Positions 1 to 6,381 of a stretch of DNA of 14,519 nucleotides are shown one piece after another. A program made the translations under genes and the position numbers. The stretch spans positions 1 through 14,519 of the forward strand of contig CANQRX010000031.1 of NCBI GenBank assembly GCA_947626425.1. Direction: 5' to 3'. Within the stretch, counting starts at the first letter, position 1. Each line of letters begins with the position of its first letter. The stretch comes from an uncultured Bacilli bacterium. GTDB lineage: Bacteria > Bacillota_I > Bacilli_A > RF39 > UBA660. The notes below the pieces were generated by a model. That model was not told the DNA's origin and ran no database searches. It was given only the letters and a program-made list of their open reading frames with translations.

Positions 1-6
1 CCTCCT
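1..6 (-). promoter_or_regulatory. Ribosome binding site of the next S10-operon gene
   Basis: Read on the minus strand this is AGGAGG, touching the rplB stop codon. It is most likely the Shine-Dalgarno sequence of the next gene, which lies outside the window. In bacterial S10 operons that gene is normally rpsS (S19). The identity of the next gene is inferred from conserved gene order only. Confidence 0.7.
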
Positions 7-838
7 ATTTCTTTCTACGACTAACAATAAGTTTGTCAGAAGCTTTCTTATTTTTTCTTGTTTTATAACCAAGGGCAGGTTTACCCCAAGGAGTCATCGG
101 ACTCTTCCGTCCTACTGGTGCACGACCTTCTCCACCACCATGTGGGTGATCATTTGGATTCATTACTGAACCACGGTTTGTAGGTCTAATTCCCATATGT
201 CTTGTCCGACCAGCTTTACCAATATTTACTAATTCGAAATCTTCGTTACCAACTACACCGATTGTAGCCATACAAGTTCCTAAAATTTTTCTTGTTTCAC
301 CAGATTGTAATCTTACTAAAACGTATTTACCATCCCGACCAAGAATTTGAGCAGAAGTTCCAGCACTTCGACATAAACAAGCACCAGCTCCTGGATTTAA
401 TTCGATATTGTGAATAACAGTACCAATTGGAATATTAGCAAGTGGTAAAGCATTTCCGACCTTAATATCAGCAGAAGGTCCGTTTTCAATAATCATTCCA
501 ACTTCTAAGCCTTTTGGGGCGATGATATAACGTTTTTCACCATCTTTATAATTAATTAAAGCAATATTAGCATTACGATTTGGATCATACTCAATAGAAG
601 CTACGCGACCAGTTATCCCAATTTTATTTCTTTTAAAATCAATAACCCGGTATTTTCTTTTAGCTCCTCCTCCAATGTGACGAACTGTTAATTTTCCTTG
701 ATTATTACGTCCACCAGTTTTACTTTTACTAGTCATTAATTTTTTTGTAGGAGTATAATTTTTTGTTAATTCTTCATTGCTTAATGTAGACATACCACGA
801 CGACCATTTGTCGTTGGCTTATATTTCTTTATTGCCAT
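5..838 (-). CDS. rplB: 50S ribosomal protein L2
   Basis: Ribosomal protein L2 (277 aa, the normal bacterial length) binds 23S rRNA, helps join the subunits and lies near the peptidyl transferase centre. The N-terminal RNA-binding OB-fold region (RHIGGGAKRKYRVIDFKR) and the C-terminal hallmark NDHPHGGGEGRAPVGRK, including the histidine important for peptidyl transfer, are both present. The protein ends in the usual basic tail (VSRRKK). The start has an AGGAGG site just upstream, immediately after the rplW stop, so the two genes are translated from one message. It is the fifth gene of the S10 operon here. I see no unusual features. Confidence 0.98.
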   Translation of the reverse strand: MAIKKYKPTTNGRRGMSTLSNEELTKNYTPTKKLMTSKSKTGGRNNQGKLTVRHIGGGAKRKYRVIDFKRNKIGITGRVASIEYDPNRNANIALINYKDGEKRYIIAPKGLEVGMIIENGPSADIKVGNALPLANIPIGTVIHNIELNPGAGACLCRSAGTSAQILGRDGKYVLVRLQSGETRKILGTCMATIGVVGNEDFELVNIGKAGRTRHMGIRPTNRGSVMNPNDHPHGGGEGRAPVGRKSPMTPWGKPALGYKTRKNKKASDKLIVSRRKK

Positions 839-849
839 AAAAATCCTCC

Positions 850-1122
850 TTACATTTCAATAGATGAACCTTGCGCTAAGGTTACTATTGCTTTCTTATA
901 AGTTTTCGTCTTACCTGTATACTTACCAACTCTTTTATCTTTTGGTTTAGTAATTAAGGTATTAACATTTAATACTTTTACTCCAAAATGAGTTTCAATT
1001 TCATGTTTAATTTGAGGTTTTGTTGCACTTTTTCTAACTTTAAAAGTATAAATTCCTCTTTTTTGCTCAAGATAGCTTTTCTCTGTAATAACAGGTCCGA
1101 TTATAATATCCGGATTACGCAT
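850..1122 (-). CDS. rplW: 50S ribosomal protein L23
   Basis: Ribosomal protein L23 (90 aa) sits at the polypeptide exit tunnel, where trigger factor and the signal recognition particle dock. The family pattern is clear: an N-terminal IIGPVITEKSY, the basic helix with the ATKPQIKHEIE segment, and the VNTLITKPKDKRVGKYTGK loop. It starts inside the end of rplD, with an overlap of 8 nt. Its ribosome site (GAGGAGGTGA) lies within the last rplD codons, a standard arrangement for translational coupling between these two genes. Confidence 0.98.
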   Translation of the reverse strand: MRNPDIIIGPVITEKSYLEQKRGIYTFKVRKSATKPQIKHEIETHFGVKVLNVNTLITKPKDKRVGKYTGKTKTYKKAIVTLAQGSSIEM

Positions 1123-1744
1123 TGAGCATCACCTCCTCTAAGGCTTTCACGGCTTCTTCATCTATTACTAATGTATCAGCATTTAAAATGTCATAAACAT
1201 TTAATTCATCAACTAAAAGATGATAAGCATAACCTAAATTACGACAAGCCATATATAAGTTTTCACAATCATTTTTAGTTACAAATAATACTTTTCCTTC
1301 AAGATTGTTAGTTGAAATTAAATTTTTAACTTCTTTTGTTTTTAAGCTTGGTAATTCAAGATTATCAAAAACAACAACACTTTTTTCTGCTAATTTACTA
1401 GATAAAGCACTTTTTAAAGCTAAAACCCGTTCTTTACGATTAATTTTAAAAGTGTAATCACGTGGTAACACACCGTTTGCTATTCCACCACCACGCCATT
1501 GAGTAGCCCGAATAGATCCTTGTCTTGCCCGACCAGTTCCTTTTTGTTTCCAAGGTTTTCTTCCACCACCAGAAACTTCACTTCTTGTTTTTGTTTTATG
1601 AGTACCTTGTCTAGTTGCTGCAAGTTGAAGACGTACCATTTTCTTTAAAGCATCTTCATTAACTTCTACTTTCCAAATAGAATCATTTAATGAGATGTCT
1701 TTTACTTTTTCTGCTTTTAAATTTTTAACATCAATTTTTGCCAT
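1115..1744 (-). CDS. rplD: 50S ribosomal protein L4
   Basis: Ribosomal protein L4 (209 aa) has a globular domain on 23S rRNA domain I and a long loop that lines the exit tunnel. The loop motif is visible around residues 55-95 (GGGRKPWKQKGTGRARQGS, then WRGGGIANG). L4 is the classic autogenous repressor of the S10 operon in E. coli, where it binds the message leader. Whether it does so here is unknown, but this operon has a structured leader. The start is preceded by AAGGAGG with a 7-nt spacing. The last codons overlap rplW. Confidence 0.98.
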   Translation of the reverse strand: MAKIDVKNLKAEKVKDISLNDSIWKVEVNEDALKKMVRLQLAATRQGTHKTKTRSEVSGGGRKPWKQKGTGRARQGSIRATQWRGGGIANGVLPRDYTFKINRKERVLALKSALSSKLAEKSVVVFDNLELPSLKTKEVKNLISTNNLEGKVLFVTKNDCENLYMACRNLGYAYHLLVDELNVYDILNADTLVIDEEAVKALEEVMLNA

Positions 1745-1762
1745 ATAATTTCCTCCTTGATC

Positions 1763-2533
1763 CTATTCTTCTGTAGTAGTTTCTTCAACTACTTCTTCTT
1801 TTGTTTCTTCATTAGGTTGTTCTACTTCTTTAACTTCTTCCGTTACATTTTCAACTTCGTCAATTACTGCTTCTTCTTCATAAGCTAAGATTTCTTTAAC
1901 GTCAGCTTTTCTTGAATTTTTAACAGCACTGCGAATTAACACCAATGAATGTTTAGCACCTGGAACATTACCACTTACTAAAATGTATCCTTCTTCTTTG
2001 TTTGCTTCAATAATTTCAAGATTTTGAATTGTAACTGTTTCACAACCCATATGACCTGGCAAATTTTTACCTTTTAAAACTCTTTTAGGTAACATAGTTC
2101 CTAATGAACCAGGTCCCCGATGGTAATGTGATCCATGAGCCATAGGTCCACGACTTTGACCATGTCTTTTAATAGTACCAGCAAAACCTTTTCCTTTGCT
2201 AGTTCCTGTTACATCAACAACTTCTCCAGCACTAAAAACATCAGCACATAAAACGTCTCCTACAGAATAAGTTGCTTCAACATCTCTTATTTCTTTTAAG
2301 AAGCGCTTAGGAGCAGTGTTAGCTTTTTTTGCATGTCCAATACTGGCACGACTTGCATTTTTTTCTTTTTTATCAACTACGCCTAGTTGAATGGCATTGT
2401 ATTTATCTTTTTCAACTGTTTTAACTTGCATTACAACATTAGGTTCAACAGAAATAACAGTTACAGGAATTAATTTACCATCTTTAGTAAATACTTGTGT
2501 CATTCCTTCTTTGCGTCCTAAGATTCCTTTCAT
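1763..2533 (-). CDS. rplC: 50S ribosomal protein L3 with an acidic C-terminal tail
   Basis: Ribosomal protein L3 is a primary 23S rRNA-binding assembly protein whose central loop reaches toward the peptidyl transferase centre. The loop motif is clear at about residues 114-165 (GKGFAGTIKRHGQSRGP, SHYHRGPGS, MLPKRVLKGKNLPGHMG). The normal family length is near 210 aa. This protein has 256, and the extra residues from about 211 form a glutamate-rich tail: 18 of the last 38 residues are acidic. The tail is encoded in frame up to the stop, so it is not an obvious annotation error. The ribosome site is AAAGGAA with about 7 nt spacing. This is the second gene of the S10 operon. Confidence 0.97.
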   Translation of the reverse strand: MKGILGRKEGMTQVFTKDGKLIPVTVISVEPNVVMQVKTVEKDKYNAIQLGVVDKKEKNASRASIGHAKKANTAPKRFLKEIRDVEATYSVGDVLCADVFSAGEVVDVTGTSKGKGFAGTIKRHGQSRGPMAHGSHYHRGPGSLGTMLPKRVLKGKNLPGHMGCETVTIQNLEIIEANKEEGYILVSGNVPGAKHSLVLIRSAVKNSRKADVKEILAYEEEAVIDEVENVTEEVKEVEQPNEETKEEVVEETTTEE

Positions 2534-2553
2534 CTTTACTTTCCTTTCTTAAA

Positions 2554-2868
2554 TTATTTTTCAGTTTTAATTGTAATTTGAACACCACTTGGAATATCCA
2601 CCCGAACAAGGGCATCCATAATTTCTTTACTAGGATTTAAAATATCAATTAATCTCTTATGTGTGCGACTTTCAAATTGCTCACGAGAATCTTTGTATTT
2701 ATGTACAGCTCTTAAAACAGTAACTCTTTCAATTTCAGTTGGAAGAGGAACAGGTCCAGAAACAGTACCCCCTAATCTTTTTACAGTTTCGACAATTTTT
2801 CCAGCAGCTAAATCTAAAATTTTAGAATCAAATGCCTTTAAATTAATTCGAACTTTGTTCTTTGACAT
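2554..2868 (-). CDS. rpsJ: 30S ribosomal protein S10
   Basis: Ribosomal protein S10 (104 aa; also NusE in antitermination complexes) is the first gene of the S10 operon. The family signatures RINLKAFDSKILD, GPVPLPTEIERVTVLRA and HKYKDSREQFESRTHKRLIDI are all present. The open frame runs 15 codons further upstream, but the family N-terminus (MSKNKVRI) begins at 2868. An AGGAGG at 2877-2882 lies 8 nt before that ATG, and only 2 nt before the nearer upstream ATG. I therefore place the start at 2868. A promoter lies about 130 nt upstream. Confidence 0.97.
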   Translation of the reverse strand: MSKNKVRINLKAFDSKILDLAAGKIVETVKRLGGTVSGPVPLPTEIERVTVLRAVHKYKDSREQFESRTHKRLIDILNPSKEIMDALVRVDIPSGVQITIKTEK

Positions 2869-2998
2869 CAACATGTCCTCCTTTCGCATATATCTTGTAT
2901 ATACTTGCTCCATGCAAATTACCTGATAACAATATTTGCTTTACAACCTCGCCTAGTGTATCAGCAACTTCGCATATCACTGCCGTCATACGAGGTAC
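2869..2998 (-). promoter_or_regulatory. S10-operon mRNA leader with a candidate structured element
   Basis: About 125 nt separate the predicted transcription start from rpsJ. Within it, ACCTCG (2991-2996) can pair with CGAGGT (2946-2951), and inside this closing stem GTAT/ATAC and GCA/TGC segments can pair further. This gives a branched or interrupted hairpin. S10 operons in other bacteria are autoregulated by L4 through a leader structure. Extending that to this leader is inference; the pairing itself is seen in the sequence but not tested by covariation. Confidence 0.4.
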
Positions 2999-3027
2999 AT
3001 TCTACTATAAAAATCTAAGAAAAGCAA
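2999..3027 (-). promoter_or_regulatory. Promoter of the S10 ribosomal operon
   Basis: A sigma-A type promoter on the minus strand: -35 TTGCTT at 3022-3027, a 17-bp spacer, and -10 TAGAAT at 2999-3004. It lies directly between the dinD terminator and the rpsJ leader. It is the only good promoter I find for the ribosomal operon, which here starts at rpsJ without tuf or fusA immediately upstream. Confidence 0.75.
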
Positions 3028-3067
3028 CCACCAAAATGCACTTTTTTCCAAATATTTTTTACCTAAA

Positions 3068-3098
3068 TAAAAAAGGAAGAAATTTTTGAATTTCCCCC
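3068..3098 (-). terminator. Rho-independent terminator after dinD
   Basis: On the minus strand GGGGGAAATT (3089-3098) pairs with AATTTCTTCC (3075-3084) across a 4-nt loop. This is a 10-bp stem with two G-U pairs, followed directly by TTTTTTATTT. It starts about 20 nt after the dinD stop and insulates the ribosomal operon from the accessory genes. Confidence 0.8.
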
Positions 3099-3119
3099 AA
3101 AGAACCACTTTTGGCAAAT

Positions 3120-3965
3120 TTATTTTTTAATACTCTCAACAAGATGATTTTTCTTTTCTTTTTCTAATTCTTTAAGACTTTTTTCAGGAGTTGATAAATT
3201 TTCGGGCATTGTCCCTCCATTTTTAGCAATAACTTCTCTAATATTTTTGCCAATTGTATAATGAGCTTGGTTAGCATCGCTTTCCGTTTTAATATTATCT
3301 TTCTTTAGTTTTGATTCTGTCTGCGTAATTCTAAATAAATTAGCAGCCAACTCTTCACTACCCATATTATCTAAAATATCCTCTCGATATCTCAAACCTT
3401 TTCTTTTAGCAATGTCATCAGCAGTCTCACCGTTGTATAAACCTTTATAACCAAAATTATGAAATTTATCAAAGTTTTTTACACCAGCATTTTTAGCAGC
3501 TTGATTTAAAGAATAATTACCTTTTTTAGTTAAGTTTCTTTGATAAAATCTTTTTTCATCCTCAGTTAATTTACTATATTCCATTTCGCTAATTTCTTGT
3601 TTTCTTGTTTGAATAGCAAAATATGTTTGAGCTAAAGCTATACTTTCTTTTCTAGGATCTCCATTTTGAGCAATTAAATAACATGCATATCTTGATAACT
3701 TATAATCATCGATTATTTTGGTAGCACCTTTGGGCATTTTTATCGTTTTGGCGGCGCCGCCAAAATGATCATATACACCATTTTTACTTAACTCACAAGC
3801 ATCTTTCGCCCTATTGATTACATTTTCAAATTTTCGCCATTCTTTGTAATCTAAGACTGTTTGAAGTTCTCTAGCATACCAATATTCAATACCAAATTCA
3901 TCAACATGTTTAATGTCTTCAAATGATTTTGTAGTCTTATCAATTTTTATAATTTCTTTTTTCAT
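3120..3965 (-). CDS. dinD: DinD-family protein (DNA damage-inducible protein D)
   Basis: This 281-aa protein has the layout of E. coli DinD (about 274 aa). It carries the conserved BRO-N-like block FGIEYWYARELQTVLDYKEW (residues 24-43), a basic/acidic helix NVINRAKDACELSKN, and the hallmark LSRYACYLIAQNGDPRKESI near residues 89-108, then AQTYFAIQTRKQE. E. coli DinD is SOS-induced and has been reported to inhibit RecA filament functions; that role is not shown for this protein. A 20-nt perfect GC-rich palindrome (3746-3765) lies inside the gene and encodes part of DHFGGAAK. The segment aligns without a gap to the usual family length. Its own terminator follows, a candidate promoter is at 4152-4180, and the ribosome site is GGGGGA. 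I see no clear LexA box. Confidence 0.9.
   Translation of the reverse strand: MKKEIIKIDKTTKSFEDIKHVDEFGIEYWYARELQTVLDYKEWRKFENVINRAKDACELSKNGVYDHFGGAAKTIKMPKGATKIIDDYKLSRYACYLIAQNGDPRKESIALAQTYFAIQTRKQEISEMEYSKLTEDEKRFYQRNLTKKGNYSLNQAAKNAGVKNFDKFHNFGYKGLYNGETADDIAKRKGLRYREDILDNMGSEELAANLFRITQTESKLKKDNIKTESDANQAHYTIGKNIREVIAKNGGTMPENLSTPEKSLKELEKEKKNHLVESIKK
3746..3765. repeat. GC-rich perfect palindrome inside dinD, related copies at 4073-4100 and 6268-6291
   Basis: The 20 bases TTTTGGCGGCGCCGCCAAAA are a perfect palindrome and stand out sharply from the AT-rich surroundings. Two similar palindromes occur outside the gene within 2.6 kb, each inside a longer match to this part of dinD. Within dinD it is in frame and adds no length compared with the family. 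Confidence 0.8.
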
Positions 3966-3983
3966 CTTTAATCCCCCACTTTC

Positions 3984-4037
3984 TTAATTGTTTATTCCAA
4001 TAGTTTTAATTATTTCACTATTACATATTCTAGACAT
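3984..4037 (-). CDS. Possible 17-residue leader peptide upstream of dinD
   Basis: A 17-codon frame (MSRICNSEIIKTIGINN, stop UAA) begins 6-7 nt after a purine-rich AAGGGGG site and ends 18 nt before the dinD start. It lies between the candidate dinD promoter and the gene, so it would be on the same message. It is the tail of a longer stretch partly matching dinD, so it may simply be remnant sequence. There is no known homologue I recognise. Confidence 0.25.
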   Translation of the reverse strand: MSRICNSEIIKTIGINN

Positions 4038-4070
4038 GTATAACCCCCTTACGACTCCTGAAACCAATGG

Positions 4071-4154
4071 ATACCATTTTGCCAGCGTCGGCAAAATGGT
4101 CATCAATTCATTTTTACTTAAAATACAAGCATTCTTCGCTTTTATAATATTACT
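4071..4154 (-). pseudogene. Degraded dinD fragment with an 11-bp hairpin
   Basis: The minus strand of this stretch encodes SNIIKAKNACILSKN, which aligns over 15 residues to NVINRAKDACELSKN of the intact dinD with 9 identities. Nucleotide similarity then continues through a one-base deletion into the palindromic segment. Here the palindrome has become a perfect 11-bp hairpin, ACCATTTTGCC (4073-4083) and GGCAAAATGGT (4090-4100), with loop AGCGTC. Similarity fades after the palindrome. I read this as the scar of a second dinD-like gene. It could alternatively be a dispersed palindromic repeat that carried flanking sequence. Confidence 0.6.
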
Positions 4155-4180
4155 TTAGCAAACGTTAATCCTTAAGTCAA
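4152..4180 (-). promoter_or_regulatory. Candidate promoter of dinD
   Basis: On the minus strand there is a TTGACT -35 (4175-4180), a 17-bp spacer and a weaker TAAAGT -10 (4152-4157). It lies downstream of the terminator at 4212-4244, so it would drive dinD through a leader of about 180 nt. The -10 matches consensus at four of six positions. Confidence 0.45.
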
Positions 4181-4211
4181 ATTTACTAACCTAATCTTTA
4201 AACTATGATTG

Positions 4212-4244
4212 AAAAAAAGGAAGACTTTTTTATAAACTCTTCCT
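4212..4244 (-). terminator. Rho-independent terminator of the MerR/VirD4-like operon
   Basis: On the minus strand AGGAAGA (4238-4244) pairs with TCTTCCT (4218-4224) across a 13-nt loop, and is followed by a run of seven T. It lies about 55 nt after the stop of the VirD4-like gene and closes that two-gene operon. Confidence 0.75.
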
Positions 4245-4299
4245 ACCATTTTCCATATTTATTAACTTCTTAAATTTATTTCATTAGTTTTTTTTAATT

Positions 4300-5598
4300 T
4301 CATTTATCATTTATATTAGTCTTTTTAATATTTTCAATTGTTTCTTTTTCTTCTTTGTCTAGTTCTGCAATTTTCGCATCAATTGCTTTAATTAATTCAT
4401 CAACATTAGATTTATTTGTATTTAGGGCTTCTTTTTCTAAACTAGAGCCTTTTTTATTGATAACATATTTTTTTAAGTCAAATATTTTTATCTTAGAATC
4501 ATTTAACTTAGGATATTCGATTTTTAATTTTTTTAATTCTATTTCTTTATTTAAATTTTCAATTTCTGTTTTCTCACCACCAATTAGTAAATCTATATTT
4601 TTTTCACTTACTTTTATCTCATCAGCTAAATTATTAATATAAGCTCCATAATGTTTTTCTAAATTTCTTTTTGATCTAGTTAAAATTGTAAATTTAATAT
4701 TTCTTGATATTCCAGAACCCATCATCGAAATTAAATTATTAATATTATTTATTGTGTCAAAATTATCTAATACAAAATTAAATTTATTTTTATTTTTTTT
4801 ATCAATTAATATTGAATATAATTGATTAATAAATATAGATGCTAATACATTAAGATCAGTTAATTCATCTTTCGAAATAAAGAATACTGCGGTTGAACTA
4901 TTAGCTATCTCATCAAAGCTAAATGTTGTTTTGTTTAAATGTTTACTTAATAATTCTCTACTAACTAAAAGATTTAATTTTTGTTTGGCAACAGATACAA
5001 TACCTCCTTTTGTATCAGGAGGTGCTAAAACGGTAGTATAAGCACAAACAAAAGCACTGCTAGATGAATCCTTTGTTTTAAAATATTCGGTAAGGTAATT
5101 ACTTGCTCCAACCTTTTCACTTACGCAACTAATCATATTATTAACACTGTTTAAATTTATCTCTTCTTCTTTACCATCTGCAAATAATCCTAAAGTAACA
5201 CCTGTAAATAAATTGGATGCAGATTGGGTCCAAAATTCATCAACTGAGTTATTTTCCAAAAATAATTCTTTACCAATTTGTTCAAGATAATTTATTGAAT
5301 CATCTATTTGACCACTCTTATATAAATTATAAGGATATTCTAAAATATTCCAGCCCTCGCTATTAGCTAAATCTCTGTAATTTATTATAATAATGTTATA
5401 ATTTTTTTCTTTTAATAAATCGTAATATTGATTTAAATATTCTTCTTTAGAATCTAATATAAATAAACTTTCATTAGATTCAATCATTTTTTTTACTAAA
5501 GGTATACCAATATTTTTCGTTTTTCCAGTAGATATAACTCCACTCAAAATTAAATTTTTATTACTTTCAAGCACTTTTTTTAATATTTCTTCGTTCAT
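4300..5598 (-). CDS. Soluble VirD4/TraG-like P-loop ATPase
   Basis: This 432-aa protein resembles the cytoplasmic part of VirD4/TraG coupling ATPases, which drive DNA or protein substrates to type IV secretion channels. Visible motifs are Walker A GVISTGKT (20-27), FILDSKEEY (46-54, the position of the VirD4 D-P-K-G-E motif), FWTQSASNLFTG (123-133), a Walker B-like FNFVLDNFDTI (273-283) and SRNIKFTILTRS (298-309). The usual Walker B acidic pair is D-N rather than D-E. There is no N-terminal membrane segment, unlike conjugative VirD4, and the last 90 residues look like a charged coiled coil. The start overlaps the MerR gene by 32 nt behind AAGGAGG, so the pair is translationally coupled. No relaxase or other secretion gene is present. 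The family is likely; the function is unknown. Confidence 0.75.
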   Translation of the reverse strand: MNEEILKKVLESNKNLILSGVISTGKTKNIGIPLVKKMIESNESLFILDSKEEYLNQYYDLLKEKNYNIIIINYRDLANSEGWNILEYPYNLYKSGQIDDSINYLEQIGKELFLENNSVDEFWTQSASNLFTGVTLGLFADGKEEEINLNSVNNMISCVSEKVGASNYLTEYFKTKDSSSSAFVCAYTTVLAPPDTKGGIVSVAKQKLNLLVSRELLSKHLNKTTFSFDEIANSSTAVFFISKDELTDLNVLASIFINQLYSILIDKKNKNKFNFVLDNFDTINNINNLISMMGSGISRNIKFTILTRSKRNLEKHYGAYINNLADEIKVSEKNIDLLIGGEKTEIENLNKEIELKKLKIEYPKLNDSKIKIFDLKKYVINKKGSSLEKEALNTNKSNVDELIKAIDAKIAELDKEEKETIENIKKTNINDK

Positions 5599-5992
5599 AT
5601 CTCCTCCTTAAAACGCGTTCTGCTTCACTTTCATTTTCAATTTTTTTATATATTTTACCTTTTATTTGGGCATTTTGTAATTCTTCTTTCATAATAGATA
5701 ATCTTTTAAATTTTTTCTTTAACAATTCAATTTGTTCTAATATTTCTTGCTGTTTTTTATCTAATATTTCCGTATTTAAATTATTTTTAGATAAGATGAC
5801 TTCTTCTAATGTAAAATCAACTGATTTTAGTAATTTTATTAATTCGCATTCTACTATATTTTCATCAGTATAGTATCTATATCCTGTAAAAGCATCAATT
5901 TCACTAGGTTGTAATACTCCATATTGATCATAAAATCTTAAAGTTCGGACTGATATACCTACTATTTTTGAAAACTCACCAATTTTATACAT
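5567..5992 (-). CDS. MerR-family transcriptional regulator
   Basis: A 141-aa MerR regulator. The N-terminal helix-turn-helix and wing are clear: IGEFSKIVGISVRTLRFYDQYG (residues 4-25), then GYRYYTDENI (38-46). A long helix rich in E/K/L follows from about residue 60 to 125, which is the dimer coiled coil. There is no C-terminal drug-binding domain, and only one cysteine (C49), so it is not an obvious metal sensor. MerR proteins act from inside promoters with over-long spacers, and exactly such a promoter lies upstream. Its stop (UGA) falls inside the start of the VirD4-like gene, whose ribosome site lies in the codons for its arginine-rich C-terminus. It most likely regulates its own two-gene operon; the signal is unknown. 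Confidence 0.92.
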   Translation of the reverse strand: MYKIGEFSKIVGISVRTLRFYDQYGVLQPSEIDAFTGYRYYTDENIVECELIKLLKSVDFTLEEVILSKNNLNTEILDKKQQEILEQIELLKKKFKRLSIMKEELQNAQIKGKIYKKIENESEAERVLRRRYERRNIKKSA

Positions 5993-6034
5993 TTTAACCT
6001 ACATCCTTTCTTCCAATTTCTCCTTTCCAATTAA

Positions 6035-6065
6035 AGTTTAACATTTCAGTCATGTGGAGAGTCAA
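6035..6065 (-). promoter_or_regulatory. MerR-type promoter with a 19-bp spacer
   Basis: On the minus strand: -35 TTGACT (6060-6065), a spacer of 19 bp, and -10 TAAACT (6035-6040). Spacers of 19-20 bp are the hallmark of promoters twisted open by MerR-family activators. The spacer contains ACAT-N7-ATGT as a possible half-site dyad and begins CTCTCC, like several MerR operators. The predicted message starts about 36 nt before the MerR gene at 5992, so autoregulation is likely. Confidence 0.7.
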
Positions 6066-6263
6066 TAACTTTATTTTGGAGAAATTATTTTTTCTAATAA
6101 TTTCAATTTTGCATTTAAGATAACAAATATTACCCGTTTTGTACATAGTTATTTTCCCTTTTTATCCATTCTTACAAATTCTTCTTATTTTTTGTTTAAA
6201 TAAGTAAAATAACATTTTTTCCAGAAAGAATAACTAAATAGCAAACATATTATTTTCTATTTT

Positions 6264-6325
6264 TTATCGTTTTGTCGGAGCCGCCAAAATGTTAAACCTT
6301 TAATTTTTTAATTAATAAGCATTTT
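6264..6325 (-). repeat. Third dinD-like fragment with GC-rich palindrome
   Basis: On the minus strand the stretch from CATTTTGGCGGC through CAAAACGATAAAAA repeats the dinD sequence around 3740-3767 with two substitutions. An ATGCTT matching the dinD codons for the A-C pair lies about 25 nt upstream (29 nt in dinD). It has no usable reading frame. It appears to be a shorter, more decayed remnant than the one at 4071-4154. Confidence 0.5.
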
Positions 6326-6352
6326 TTATTTGTTAGTTTTTTTTTGAAAAAA

Positions 6353-6378
6353 TAAAAAAAGGAAATTTTAACTTTCCC
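6353..6378 (-). terminator. Probable terminator of the Fic operon
   Basis: On the minus strand GGAAA (6373-6377) pairs with TTTCC (6361-6365) around a 7-nt loop and is followed by TTTTTTTATTTTTT. The stem is short, but the T run is strong. It lies directly after the stop codon at 6382-6384 that becomes the gene end once the frameshift in the small gene is repaired, which supports that restored reading. Confidence 0.5.
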
Positions 6379-6381
6379 ACT

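Larger units (their letters stand above)
3966..4299. other. Intergenic region between the VirD4-like gene and dinD
   Basis: These 334 nt hold no full-length gene. Reading the minus strand they contain the terminator of the VirD4-like gene, a candidate dinD promoter, a degraded fragment of a second dinD copy with a hairpin, and a possible 17-codon leader reading frame. No tRNA or insertion sequence is visible. Confidence 0.7.
5993..6381. other. Intergenic region upstream of the MerR gene
   Basis: About 390 AT-rich nt with no gene I can support. On the minus strand it contains the terminator of the Fic operon (6353-6378), a dinD-like fragment with a palindrome (6264-6325), about 200 nt in which I see nothing, and the MerR promoter. 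No tRNA, attachment site or insertion sequence is apparent. Confidence 0.7.

Noticed and set aside
2869..2913. 15-codon N-terminal extension of S10
   Set aside because: It contains the ribosome site AGGAGG itself, and S10 starts with MSKNKVRI.
2663..3089. Plus-strand reading frames across rpsJ and its upstream region
   Set aside because: They run antisense to rpsJ and its leader, show no family features and lack ribosome sites.
3746..3765. GC palindrome as an insertion within dinD
   Set aside because: The encoded segment aligns to the usual DinD spacing without added residues, so nothing appears to have been inserted.
5567..5569. Mycoplasma code (UGA as tryptophan)
   Set aside because: UGA ends the MerR gene and yunB at sensible places, and all tryptophans are UGG.
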